18,494 nt of DNA from Caldifarciminota bacterium 4484_18 (GTDB lineage Bacteria; Hydrothermota; UBA3073; NMUJ01). The stretch spans positions 1-18,494 of the forward strand of contig NMUJ01000009.1 of assembly GCA_002256535.1 (NCBI GenBank), written 5' to 3'. Below the pieces are notes generated by a model. It worked only from the letters and a program-made list of their open reading frames with translations, did not search any database and was not told the origin of the DNA. Positions 1 to 7,821 of this stretch are shown here, in pieces. Position 1 is the stretch's first letter; each line of letters starts with the position of its first letter. The position numbers and the translations under genes are program-made.

Positions 1-1272
1 CAGCCAGATTCAGCTGAAGCCTACGAAGGTGTCTTAGTGCAGATTCGTAATGCATTTGTAACCGATACCATGGATGCAAATGGCAACTGGGAGATATCCG
101 ACGGCTATGGATACGCAACCGTATTGAATAACTACACCTACACACCACATATTGGTGATTTCCTCAACGTCACCGGCATAGTGCATACACACTTTGGGTT
201 ATACAAGATACGACCAAGAAGTATCGACGACATCGAAATACTGGGTGCTGCACGTTTATCAATGGTATATTCTACATCACGTACTGGTATTGATGTTAAG
301 TTCTCACGTGCAGTCGACCCCACAACAGCCAGCGACCCCACCAACTATCAAGTACTACCGGTATTAAATATTACAGGTGCAGAAGTTGACCCTGAGGACG
401 GCTCACTTGTACACTTGACGACTGACTTGCAAACCGATGCACTATTGTGTACATTGATAGTTGATGGTGTTGAAGACATTGGTGGTGGCACAATCCACGA
501 CACAGCTACCTTCTACAGTGGGTTTGTACCCATACAGATGATACAAACCGATACAGTACCGGGTGATCCATATTACGCTACACAGTGGGATGGACGGCTT
601 GTCACCATCACTGGTATCATCACCGGTGAAAGTGAATGTTTCTACAACCCAGCCTGGTATTGGATACAGCAAGGTGACGGTCCATGGTCTGGTATCATGG
701 CATACCATCCGGCTCACCCCTACACAACAGTGCGTGGCGATTCAGTCATCATTGCAGGTGAGATAGACTGGGAAGCAGTACTTGTTAAGATAGATAGTGC
801 AGTTGTGGTCGAAACAGGTACCTACACATGGTACATAGATGACGGTACTGGCCGATGCATGGTTGGCAATACGGAAGCATATTCGTACGTACCAGATAGT
901 GGTGACATCGTCAGTGTCACAGGAGTTACAAGGTTTACGGGTGGTAATTTCAACCTATATCCAAGAGATGACGCCGATATCACCGTAATAGGGGTGGAAG
1001 AAACACCATCAGAGAAGGTAAGCTTCACGGTATCATCCAACCCCGTATTCAGATCGGCAAAGTTGTTGCTCACCCTACCTGAGAGATCGTATATTGAGCT
1101 TTCACTCTACAATATAGCAGGACAGTGTATCGACAACATAAAACGCGGTATGTTCGGCCCCGGTACATACGCGATAACTTTAGATACGAGGGATATACCC
1201 AACGGTATATATTTCTGTCGGCTAAAAGTAGGTACTGCAAGCTTCACCCGTAAGCTGGTGGTGATGAGATAA
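1..1272 (+). CDS. Secreted multidomain protein with C-terminal Ig-like sorting domain (5' partial)
   Basis: The frame is open from base 1, so this is the 3' end of a longer gene; a GTG at 37 is inside the open frame and is probably not the start. The visible 423 residues contain two OB-like beta domains of the type that begins 'EAYEGVLV' and continues 'W.I.DG.G' (near the N-end and again at about residues 270-335). Between them lies a bacterial Ig-like (SbsA-type) segment with 'VKFSRAVDPTTASDPTNYQV'. The last ~80 residues form an Ig-like FlgD/type IX sorting domain ('LYNIAGQ', 'PNGIYFCRLKVG', 'RKLVV'). This implies export and surface anchoring or release. At about residues 260-270 'GDSVIIAGEI' runs straight into 'DWEAVLVKI'. 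In related proteins these motifs belong to successive repeats with more sequence between them, so an in-frame deletion is possible. The substrate or function is unknown. Confidence 0.8.
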   Translation, partial: QPDSAEAYEGVLVQIRNAFVTDTMDANGNWEISDGYGYATVLNNYTYTPHIGDFLNVTGIVHTHFGLYKIRPRSIDDIEILGAARLSMVYSTSRTGIDVKFSRAVDPTTASDPTNYQVLPVLNITGAEVDPEDGSLVHLTTDLQTDALLCTLIVDGVEDIGGGTIHDTATFYSGFVPIQMIQTDTVPGDPYYATQWDGRLVTITGIITGESECFYNPAWYWIQQGDGPWSGIMAYHPAHPYTTVRGDSVIIAGEIDWEAVLVKIDSAVVVETGTYTWYIDDGTGRCMVGNTEAYSYVPDSGDIVSVTGVTRFTGGNFNLYPRDDADITVIGVEETPSEKVSFTVSSNPVFRSAKLLLTLPERSYIELSLYNIAGQCIDNIKRGMFGPGTYAITLDTRDIPNGIYFCRLKVGTASFTRKLVVMR

Positions 1273-1347
1273 CATTTTACCGAATACAAATAATAACATA
1301 ACCGTATTTGAGTCCCAGTACAAGATGAATGTGTTAAGTAGTAGGTA

Positions 1348-1374
1348 TTGACATTTGCTAATTATTCTTAAATT
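1348..1374 (+). promoter_or_regulatory. Putative leaderless promoter of the carbamate kinase locus
   Basis: TTGACA at 1348-1353, a 15-nt spacer, TAAATT at 1369-1374, then 6 nt to the ATG at 1381. If transcription starts at the A of ATG, the -10 box lies at -12 to -7, so the mRNA would have no leader. No Shine-Dalgarno sequence is visible. The same geometry recurs upstream of four other genes in the window, which raises confidence. Confidence 0.5.
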
Positions 1375-1380
1375 TTACCC

Positions 1381-2180
1381 ATGAAGAGGGCTGTCTGGGC
1401 AATAGGAGGTAATTCTTTGTTGAGTTTGGAAGGTAGTGGTGGCAAATCGCTCAAACCCACCATAGAAGGTATTGTATATCTTATCAAGCAGGGTTATGAC
1501 CTCGTCATCACACATGGTAATGGCCCACAGGTAGGTAACCTGTTTCTTGCGTTCGAGGAGGTCGATATCCCCCTTAATTTAGATGAAGCCGATGCCTACA
1601 CGCAAGGGTTTATGGGTTATCTCATACAGCGTGAACTGATAGGTTAACCCGCAAACGCGGTTGGCATATGATGTTTGATGCAGACCGTGGTTATCGGCGT
1701 GTGGTAGCATCACCTGAACCCAAATCTATCATCGAAATAGATGCCATACGTGAATTGCTCGATAAAGGTTATATAGTGATAGCGGGTGGTGGCGGCGGCA
1801 TACCAGTTATTGAAACAACAGAGGGTTTACAGGGTGTGAACGCAGTCATCGACAAAGATTTACTTTCCGCACTTATGGGGCAGCTCATACGTGCATCGCT
1901 GTTCGTGATAACCACCTCCATAGAGCGTGTCTATATAAATTTTCACAAACCCAACCAGCTCCCTCTACATGAAGTTACCACGGATAAGCTACGTCAATAC
2001 TTAGCTGATGGACATTTCGGTGAAGGTAGCATGGCACCCAAGATACGTGCAGCAATCAGGTTCATCGAGTCAGGTGGTGATAGGGTGATCATCACCTCAC
2101 CCGAAAAGGTCATACCAGCCATCGATGGCAGAGAGGGTACACATATCGTTGGCACCGGTGTACATCTGTTGAAAAGATGA
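1381..2180 (+). pseudogene. arcC: Carbamate kinase, disrupted by an internal deletion with frameshift
   Basis: Carbamate kinase (amino acid kinase fold) interconverts ATP plus carbamate and carbamoyl phosphate. The N-part (1381-1647) has 'AIGGNSL', 'VITHGNGPQVG' and 'TQGFMGYLIQREL', then stops at a TAA. The C-part continues in another frame from about 1641: 'LTRKRGW', 'RGYRRVVASPEPK', 'VIAGGGGGIPV', 'AVIDKDL', 'GSMAPKIRAAIRF' and 'GTHIVG' follow in the canonical order. The two parts abut where intact enzymes have roughly 45 more residues (the VVT..TQ..VD..DPAF..PTKP.GPF region), so a single base error cannot explain it. Intact enzymes are about 310 residues, and the pieces plus the gap give that length. 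The usual 'DAGRG' reads 'DADRG' and the usual 'TDV' reads 'TSI', which fits decay. Its 3' end overlaps the next small ORF (ATGA). The promoter and flanks look intact. Confidence 0.88.
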
Positions 2181-2323
2181 CATCCCGCAGGTGGCTCATA
2201 TTTATCACAATCTTAGGGTTTTCACTGTTATTGCTATGGTTTGGCCTGTACCAGACAAGAGATTGGCAAGAAATTGAGCACTATAGTTCAGTGTTATGTC
2301 TCCCCTGTATAGGTATTGAATGA
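2177..2323 (+). CDS. 48-residue single-pass membrane protein with C-terminal CLPC motif
   Basis: A short frame fills the gap between the carbamate kinase and the 4Fe-4S protein. It starts at ATG 2177, overlapping the kinase stop (ATGA), and ends at TGA 2321-2323, overlapping the ATG at 2320 of the next gene (again ATGA). The product begins with basic residues (MTSRRW), has one hydrophobic segment at about residues 6-24 (LIFITILGFSLLLLWFG), a short polar stretch, and a CxxC at residues 41-44 (CLPC). Coupling at both ends strongly suggests that it is translated together with the downstream membrane polyferredoxin. By inference it may be a redox-active or metal-binding partner of that protein. 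I do not recognise a named family. Confidence 0.72.
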   Translation: MTSRRWLIFITILGFSLLLLWFGLYQTRDWQEIEHYSSVLCLPCIGIE

Positions 2324-3093
2324 ACCGCTACATATGGTATGTAGTGTCTTTCTTAGTCATAAACAGTAATTACACATCTCTACTCTACTCTGGCCGCTGG
2401 AAGAGGTTACCCATCCCTATATTACACTGCCATAGTTGTCCATTGTCGAGGTTTGGCTGCCCGATTGGTAACCTACAGCATTTCATAGTATTGAGGCAGT
2501 TCCCATATCTCATCGTGGGGTATTTTGGTGTACTTGGGTTGATACTCGGTAGGTGGTTCTGTAGCCATTTATGTTTCTTTGGCCTACTACAGGAATGGCT
2601 GGGCAAGCTCGTACATCATGAACGTAGGGTGTCAAATCGATGGTCCCATGTCAAATTAATCTCGTTAATCTTCGTAGCCCTAACCCCTATCTTCACACAT
2701 GAGGTATGGTTCTGCAAGCTCTGTCCTGAGGGTACACTAACTGCAGCTATACCTCACGTTATGCTCGACCATTCCCTACGTACGCTGGTAGGTACACTAT
2801 TTTGGGTAAAGATAGCATTGCTTGGCCTGCTTATGGTGTTGGCGATACCTGTGAAACGTCCATTTTGCCGTTTCGTATGTCCCTTGGGTTATATCTGGGG
2901 TATATTCAACAGGTTAAGCTTATTAAGGATAAAAGTCGACCGCACCCGCTGTACTGAATGTGGCATATGTGAAACCGCATGTCCGATGGGACTCAGAGTG
3001 TATGAGGACACCAATGCGGTGGATTGTATCAGATGTGGCAACTGCATAAGAGTGTGTCCAAACGGTGCACTCACAATGGGGTTTATGACCTGA
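2320..3093 (+). CDS. Membrane-bound 4Fe-4S polyferredoxin (NapH/YccM-like)
   Basis: 257 residues. The N-terminal two thirds carry several hydrophobic segments (about 6-24, 60-80, 112-126, 158-176) and the cysteine motifs typical of NapH-type integral membrane ferredoxins: C37xxC40 and C47 ('CHSCPLSRFGCPIG'), C81/C85 ('WFCSHLCFFG'), C132/C135 ('FCKLCPEG') and C183/C187 ('PFCRFVCPLG'). The C-terminus is a 2[4Fe-4S] ferredoxin domain: C211-x2-C-x2-C-x3-C221P and C236-x2-C-x2-C-x3-C246P. Proteins of this kind pass electrons between the membrane quinone or thiol pool and periplasmic or cytoplasmic partners; the specific partner here is unknown. It is translationally coupled to the 48-residue CxxC ORF upstream. 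Its 3' end overlaps the convergent recJ 3' end by 11 bp. Confidence 0.88.
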   Translation: MNRYIWYVVSFLVINSNYTSLLYSGRWKRLPIPILHCHSCPLSRFGCPIGNLQHFIVLRQFPYLIVGYFGVLGLILGRWFCSHLCFFGLLQEWLGKLVHHERRVSNRWSHVKLISLIFVALTPIFTHEVWFCKLCPEGTLTAAIPHVMLDHSLRTLVGTLFWVKIALLGLLMVLAIPVKRPFCRFVCPLGYIWGIFNRLSLLRIKVDRTRCTECGICETACPMGLRVYEDTNAVDCIRCGNCIRVCPNGALTMGFMT

Positions 3094-4786
3094 TATCACC
3101 GTAACTCTTTATATCTTCGACAACAAGTGTAACTTCTGGCTTACCATAATATTCATCAATCGTAGGCATAAATAGTAGATCCACCATACTACCTGTACGA
3201 ATCTCTACACCTAACGTTGAATAGTTGAACGCTATCGCCTCACGTACGACGTTACCCGCACGTACTTTGAACCTAAGATGTCCATCACCCACCTCCATCG
3301 GAACACCTACCACCTGTACACCAGACACTAAGAATAGTGGCTCTTCGTTCCCTACGCCAAACGGCGCAATTTTTTCCAGATCGTTCACAAGCTTCTCGTC
3401 CACTTCATGGAGTTCAACTATCGCGTCTATGAATTTCTCGGGTTTGAGATCCTCCCAAGTCAGCTCACTATCGACGAGCTTCAGAAAGCTCTCCCTGAAT
3501 ATATCCACCACATCACGTGGTATGACAAACCCTGCCGCTAACTTGTGGCCACCAAACGTCACAAAGTACTCACGTAGCTGATGCAGTCCCTCATACAGGT
3601 TAAATACTGGTACGCTGCGGGCTGACCCCTTACCGATTTCGTCCTCCAATGCGATAAAAATTACCGGCCTATAATAGCGGTCGACTAACTTCGATGCCGC
3701 TATCCCTATAATGCCTGAGTGCCACCCTTCTTTCGCTATGACGATGGCTTTCTCTTTGTCCATACCGAGTTGCGACATCTCAGCTTCAGCTTCATTTATT
3801 ATCTGTTCCTGTAACTTCATACGTTCGCGGTTTAGTACCTCCATACGTTCGGCTATCTCCTTAGCGGTGGTTTCACGTTGTGTAACGAGTAGGTTGACCG
3901 CATCACCAGCTGTTTTCATACGTCCCTGTGCATTGATACGTGGTCCGAGTACGAAGCCCAAATGATAAGGTGTAAGCCTATGCCCCTTCAACCCCGTGAT
4001 ATCAAGTAACGCCCTTATGCCAACGTTCCTTGTACGCTCCATGACGAGTAGACCAAATTTCGTAAAGATACGGTTTTCACTTGTGAGTGGTGTAACATCT
4101 GCTACAGTGGATAGTGCAACAAGATCGAGATACCAATATAGGGTACGTCTATCTCTGTTTAATTTGTGATAGATTGCATCCACCAATTTCCATGCCACAC
4201 CGCAACCCGATAGATACGGATATGGATAACCAAGCTTTGGATTGATAATCGCATATGCGGGCGGTAGCTCATCAGGTGGTAGATGATGATCGGTAACTAT
4301 CACATCTATACCATTATCCTGTAGCTGTTTTACTTGATTGATTGCGCTTATGCCACAATCCACCGTTATCAATAACCTCACGTTATGTGTGAACGCAAAC
4401 TCCACACCCTTATCGCTTAACCCATACCCTTCCTTCAATCTATGTGGTATATAGCATATAACTTTGGCACCTAACTCCTTAAAAATACGGTACAGTAAAG
4501 CGACCGCTGTTACACCATCCGCATCATAGTCTCCATAGATAAGTATAGATTCATCACCTTCTATAGCCTTCAGTATGCGGTTGACTGCTTTGTCCATATC
4601 AGGAAACTCAAACGGCGAATGTAAGTCGTCGATACTTGGGTTGATGAACTTACGTACAACCGCTGGCTCCTTGTAACCACGTCGTACAAGTAACGTAGCA
4701 ATAGCATGCGATACACCCAGCGCCTCAATTAACTGATTTACATCGGTTGCACGTACATGCTCGGGATATATCCACCTGTATTTCAT
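3083..4786 (-). CDS. recJ: Single-stranded-DNA-specific 5'-3' exonuclease RecJ
   Basis: 567 residues, normal for the family. RecJ is a DHH-superfamily, metal-dependent nuclease that degrades 5'-ended ssDNA in recombination and mismatch repair. Visible motifs with the start at ATG 4786: 'YGDYDADG' at about 84-91 (motif I), 'VDCG' at about 142 (II), 'TDHH' at about 165-168 (III), 'SGCGVAWKL' at about 193 (IV), 'PRINAQGR' at about 282-289, 'GSARS' at about 387, and the DHHA1 'GGHKLAAGF' at about 412. A C-terminal OB-like region follows. An ATG at 4813 would add nine residues, but the product then begins unlike RecJ, and a promoter-like pair sits correctly in front of 4786. It diverges from the MutL-like gene with back-to-back promoters and converges on the polyferredoxin gene. 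Confidence 0.95.
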   Translation of the reverse strand: MKYRWIYPEHVRATDVNQLIEALGVSHAIATLLVRRGYKEPAVVRKFINPSIDDLHSPFEFPDMDKAVNRILKAIEGDESILIYGDYDADGVTAVALLYRIFKELGAKVICYIPHRLKEGYGLSDKGVEFAFTHNVRLLITVDCGISAINQVKQLQDNGIDVIVTDHHLPPDELPPAYAIINPKLGYPYPYLSGCGVAWKLVDAIYHKLNRDRRTLYWYLDLVALSTVADVTPLTSENRIFTKFGLLVMERTRNVGIRALLDITGLKGHRLTPYHLGFVLGPRINAQGRMKTAGDAVNLLVTQRETTAKEIAERMEVLNRERMKLQEQIINEAEAEMSQLGMDKEKAIVIAKEGWHSGIIGIAASKLVDRYYRPVIFIALEDEIGKGSARSVPVFNLYEGLHQLREYFVTFGGHKLAAGFVIPRDVVDIFRESFLKLVDSELTWEDLKPEKFIDAIVELHEVDEKLVNDLEKIAPFGVGNEEPLFLVSGVQVVGVPMEVGDGHLRFKVRAGNVVREAIAFNYSTLGVEIRTGSMVDLLFMPTIDEYYGKPEVTLVVEDIKSYGDIRS

Positions 4787-4793
4787 CCATTTA

Positions 4794-4820
4794 AAAGTAA
4801 AGTATCCCACCATTTAGCAA
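4794..4820 (-). promoter_or_regulatory. Putative leaderless recJ promoter
   Basis: On the minus strand, TTGCTA (4820-4815), a 15-nt spacer, TACTTT (4799-4794), then 7 nt to the ATG at 4786. There is no Shine-Dalgarno sequence. The -35 box lies 5 bp from the -35 box of the oppositely directed promoter at 4826, so the two would be bound on adjacent DNA. The boxes are weak matches and the region is AT-rich. Confidence 0.4.
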
Positions 4821-4825
4821 TGGGG

Positions 4826-4852
4826 TTGACCTGATGGTTAGCAATTTATTTT
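4826..4852 (+). promoter_or_regulatory. Putative leaderless promoter of the MutL-like gene
   Basis: TTGACC (4826-4831), a 15-nt spacer, TATTTT (4847-4852), 7 nt, then ATG 4860. A TATATT at 4853-4858 is too close to the ATG to serve as its -10 box. No ribosome binding site is visible. Confidence 0.45.
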
Positions 4853-4859
4853 TATATTG

Positions 4860-6644
4860 ATGTCACAAGAAAAAGATTACAATGCTATTCTTGCTACTGA
4901 TTGTGGTAGCACCACCACCAAGGCCATCCTCATAGAGAAACGCAATAACGAGTATCGTTTAAGAGTAAGGGGTGAAGCACCTACTACTGTTGAGGCACCC
5001 TTTGAAGACGTAACCCGTGGTGTACTTAACGCAGTACGTGAAGTTGAGGAGCTATCCAATCGCGATATTCTCGAGGGTGAAAAGATTGTCAAACCCGCAC
5101 TCAACGAACGTGAGGGGATAGACACCTACGTATCAACTTCGAGCGCAGGTGGTGGCCTACAGATGCTGGTTGTTGGGGTTGTCAAGTCAATGACTGCCGA
5201 AAGTGCCGCACGTGCAGCATTGGGTGCAGGCGCTATCGTCATGGAGACCATCGCTGTGGATGATGGTAGGTTACCGCATGAAAAGATACAGTTGATAAGG
5301 CACCTACGACCCGACATGATCTTACTTTCGGGTGGTGTTGATGGTGGCACAATTACCCACGTGGTACAGATGGCACAGATCATAGCGGCTGCGGATCCAA
5401 AGCCAAGGTTTGGGCTCACCTATAAGTTACCGATAATATACGCAGGTAATAAAGATGCACGTGATGAGGTTAAAAAAATATTGGGCGATAAGTTTGACTT
5501 ACATATTGTTGAAAATATACGACCACGGTTGGAGGAAGAGAATCTCATCCCCGCACGTAATAAGATACATGAGCTGTTCATGGAACACGTGATGTCACAA
5601 GCACCTGGGTATCGTAAGTTGATGGATTGGGTTGATGCCCCTATAATGCCGACACCGGGTGCAGTGGGGCTACTCGTACATCACGTAGCTAAGAAACGTG
5701 GTATCGATGTCATAGGTGTAGATATTGGTGGTGCAACCACTGATATATTCTCTGTGTTCAAAGGTACTTTCAACCGTACCGTAAGTGCCAACCTCGGTAT
5801 GAGTTACTCAATCTCCAACGTACTTGTGGAAGCAGGGTTAGCCAACATCAAACGCTGGCTACCATTTGATATTGGCGATGCCGATCTATGTAACCGCATA
5901 AAGAATAAGATGATACGACCGACAACAATACCTCAAACGATAGAGGAGCTGAAGATCGAGCAAGCCATCGCCCGTGAAGCACTACGGTTGGCATTCCTGC
6001 ATCACAAGACGATGGCAGTTGAGCTCAAAGGTGTACAACGGCAACGTACTATATCGGATGTATTCATACAGGAAGCAGCTAAATCGTTGATCAACATGAT
6101 GTCGTTAGCACTCATAATAGGGTCGGGTGGTGTACTATCGCATGCACCACGTCGAGTACAGGCGGCAATGATGTTGTTGGATGCATTCCAGCCTGAAGGT
6201 ATCACCCAACTCGCTGTTGATAGCATATTCATGATGCCACATCTGGGGGTACTCACCACGGTGCACGAACGTGCTGCACTGGAAGTATTCGATAAGGACT
6301 GCCTCATACGGTTGGGTACAGCTATCGCACCTGTAGGTGACGGTAAAGAGGGTGAAGAAGCCGTAAAGGTGGAGTTACCTAATCAAACCGTTACAGTGAA
6401 ATTTGGTGAAATAAACCGTGTACCGCTGGAGGAAGGTCAAAAGGTAAAAGTACGTATTATACCAGGACGTAAGTTTGATGTCGGTAATGGACGTGGTCGT
6501 GAACTCATCACAGAGGTTGGGGGCGGTGTGGTTGGGTTACTCATCGATGCACGTGGCCGTCCACTGAAGCTACCCGAAGATAATACCAAACGTAAAGAGA
6601 CATTAGTTAAATGGTTTGAATCCGTAGATATGTATCCTAAGTAA
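4860..6644 (+). CDS. GlmL/MutL-family ASKHA ATPase-like protein
   Basis: 594 residues. It resembles the glutamate mutase accessory family (GlmL/MutL, Pfam MutL), proteins with an actin/Hsp70-type ASKHA fold. Seen: an N-terminal phosphate loop 'DCGSTTTK' at residues 14-21, 'RGEAPTTVEAPFEDVT' at about 37-52, 'STSSAGGGLQML' at about 92-103, 'LSGGVDGG' at about 156-163, and a second phosphate loop 'GVDIGGATTDIF' at about 286-297. The last ~110 residues look like a beta-rich extension. In Clostridium-type operons GlmL sits beside glutamate mutase subunits; no mutase gene is present here. Instead it is followed one base later by a barrel-sandwich/KOW protein. A TTG at 4857 is in frame, but ATG 4860 fits the promoter geometry. 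The biochemical role is unknown. Confidence 0.85.
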   Translation: MSQEKDYNAILATDCGSTTTKAILIEKRNNEYRLRVRGEAPTTVEAPFEDVTRGVLNAVREVEELSNRDILEGEKIVKPALNEREGIDTYVSTSSAGGGLQMLVVGVVKSMTAESAARAALGAGAIVMETIAVDDGRLPHEKIQLIRHLRPDMILLSGGVDGGTITHVVQMAQIIAAADPKPRFGLTYKLPIIYAGNKDARDEVKKILGDKFDLHIVENIRPRLEEENLIPARNKIHELFMEHVMSQAPGYRKLMDWVDAPIMPTPGAVGLLVHHVAKKRGIDVIGVDIGGATTDIFSVFKGTFNRTVSANLGMSYSISNVLVEAGLANIKRWLPFDIGDADLCNRIKNKMIRPTTIPQTIEELKIEQAIAREALRLAFLHHKTMAVELKGVQRQRTISDVFIQEAAKSLINMMSLALIIGSGGVLSHAPRRVQAAMMLLDAFQPEGITQLAVDSIFMMPHLGVLTTVHERAALEVFDKDCLIRLGTAIAPVGDGKEGEEAVKVELPNQTVTVKFGEINRVPLEEGQKVKVRIIPGRKFDVGNGRGRELITEVGGGVVGLLIDARGRPLKLPEDNTKRKETLVKWFESVDMYPK

Positions 6645-6645
6645 G

Positions 6646-7761
6646 ATGGCACACGCATATACGCCTGGATTACAAGTAGCTGAACGTACAGTTATACATA
6701 AGGAGCGCCGATTGCCACTCAAGGGTGATGTACTCATAAAAGAGGGTGATACAGTAGAGGCTGAACAGATTATCGCACGTGCGTATTTACCGGGTGATGT
6801 GGAATTACTAAATATCGCTGGACAGCTTGGTGTATCAGGTGACGAGATCAAACCTTACCTCAAGAAGAAAGAAGGTGATGAAGTTAAAAAGGGTGAAATC
6901 ATTGCCGAAAGTAAGGGCTTATTCGGTATGTTCAAGACACAGGTTAAGTCGCCCATCGATGGTGTTATAGAATCCATTTCATTCGTTACGGGGCAAGCGA
7001 TACTGCGACACCCGCCACAGGAAGTAAGTATCAAAGCTTACATCAACGGTACCGTAGAGAAGGTCGTACCTGAAGAAGGTGCTATCATACGTACTGTGGC
7101 CACATTCATACAGGGTATCTTCGGTATAGGGGGTGAAGGGTATGGCGAAATACTTCCAGTATGTTCGTCACCAGATGAGACATTAACCCCCGATCTTATA
7201 CCCGAAACCGCTAAAGGTAAGGTAATAGTGGGTGGATCGTTTGTCACGTATGAAGCACTACAGCGTGCGGTAGAGGTGGGTGCCACCGGTGTTGTTGTGG
7301 GTGGTATAGATGCAGACGATTTGCGTCACTTCCTGGGTTACGACATAGGGGTGGCGATTACAGGTACGGAGAAGAAAGGTATCACCCTCATTGTAACTGA
7401 AGGGTTTGGTCGTATGAATATGGCGAAGAAGACGTTTGAGTTGCTCACAAAATACGCGGGTAGAAGGGCATCAATAAACGGTGCCACCCAGATACGGGCT
7501 GGTGTTATGCGACCCGAAGTTATCATCACGCAGGAGGGTGAAGCTGAAGAACCTTATAAAGGATGGGAAACTGGGTTGGAGGTTGGTCATCTCGTTCGTA
7601 TCATACGTGAACCTTATTTCGGTCAGATAGGTAGGGTGGTGGAGTTACCGCCGCCACTCGAACAGATCGAGACCGAAGCCCACGTACGTATTCTGAAGGT
7701 GAAGCTGGACGATAAGGTGGTCACCATACCGCGGGCTAATGTTGAGATAATTCAGGGATGA
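6646..7761 (+). CDS. Barrel-sandwich hybrid (RnfC/lipoyl-like) and KOW-like domain protein
   Basis: 371 residues, beginning one base after the MutL-like stop, so almost certainly co-transcribed with it. The first ~150 residues read as a biotinyl/lipoyl-like barrel-sandwich fold: 'LPLKGDVLIKEGDTVEAEQIIA', 'KKEGDEVKKGEIIAESKG', 'TQVKSPIDGVIESIS' and 'INGTVEKVVPEEGAII'. No lysine sits in a canonical lipoylation motif. Next come a Gly-rich 'GIFGIGGEGYGE' and an alpha/beta region ('GKVIVGGSFVTYEALQRAVEVGATGVVVGGID'). The C-terminus has a KOW/SH3-like segment ('YFGQIGRVVELP', 'VTIPRANVEII'). Fold names are inferred from motif rhythm. With its neighbour it probably forms a protein pair of unknown function. 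Confidence 0.72.
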   Translation: MAHAYTPGLQVAERTVIHKERRLPLKGDVLIKEGDTVEAEQIIARAYLPGDVELLNIAGQLGVSGDEIKPYLKKKEGDEVKKGEIIAESKGLFGMFKTQVKSPIDGVIESISFVTGQAILRHPPQEVSIKAYINGTVEKVVPEEGAIIRTVATFIQGIFGIGGEGYGEILPVCSSPDETLTPDLIPETAKGKVIVGGSFVTYEALQRAVEVGATGVVVGGIDADDLRHFLGYDIGVAITGTEKKGITLIVTEGFGRMNMAKKTFELLTKYAGRRASINGATQIRAGVMRPEVIITQEGEAEEPYKGWETGLEVGHLVRIIREPYFGQIGRVVELPPPLEQIETEAHVRILKVKLDDKVVTIPRANVEIIQG

Positions 7762-7814
7762 CCCTCCTCCGGATTGCGTCTTTTAAAGATGGCTCTTTCC
7801 TTATGGGGGAGGGT
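7761..7814 (+). promoter_or_regulatory. Stem-loop sequestering the ogt ribosome binding site
   Basis: ACCCTCCTCC (7761-7770) can pair with GGGGGAGGGT (7805-7814): ten pairs, one of them G-U, with a 34-nt loop. The 3' arm contains the Shine-Dalgarno sequence GGAGGG (7808-7813), 8 nt before the ogt ATG at 7822. The 5' arm starts on the last base of the upstream stop codon. The stem could block ogt translation, or act as a weak terminator because TTCTT follows. Confidence 0.5.
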
Positions 7815-7821
7815 TCTTAAT

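Noticed and set aside
1279..1316. CGAATAC/GTATTTG inverted repeat after the left-hand gene as a terminator
   Set aside because: The stem is AT-rich with a wobble pair and a 16-nt loop, and no T-tract follows.
1641..1670. Stop-codon readthrough or programmed frameshift in carbamate kinase
   Set aside because: About 45 conserved residues are absent, so recoding could not restore the enzyme; there is also no slippery site or structure that I can see.
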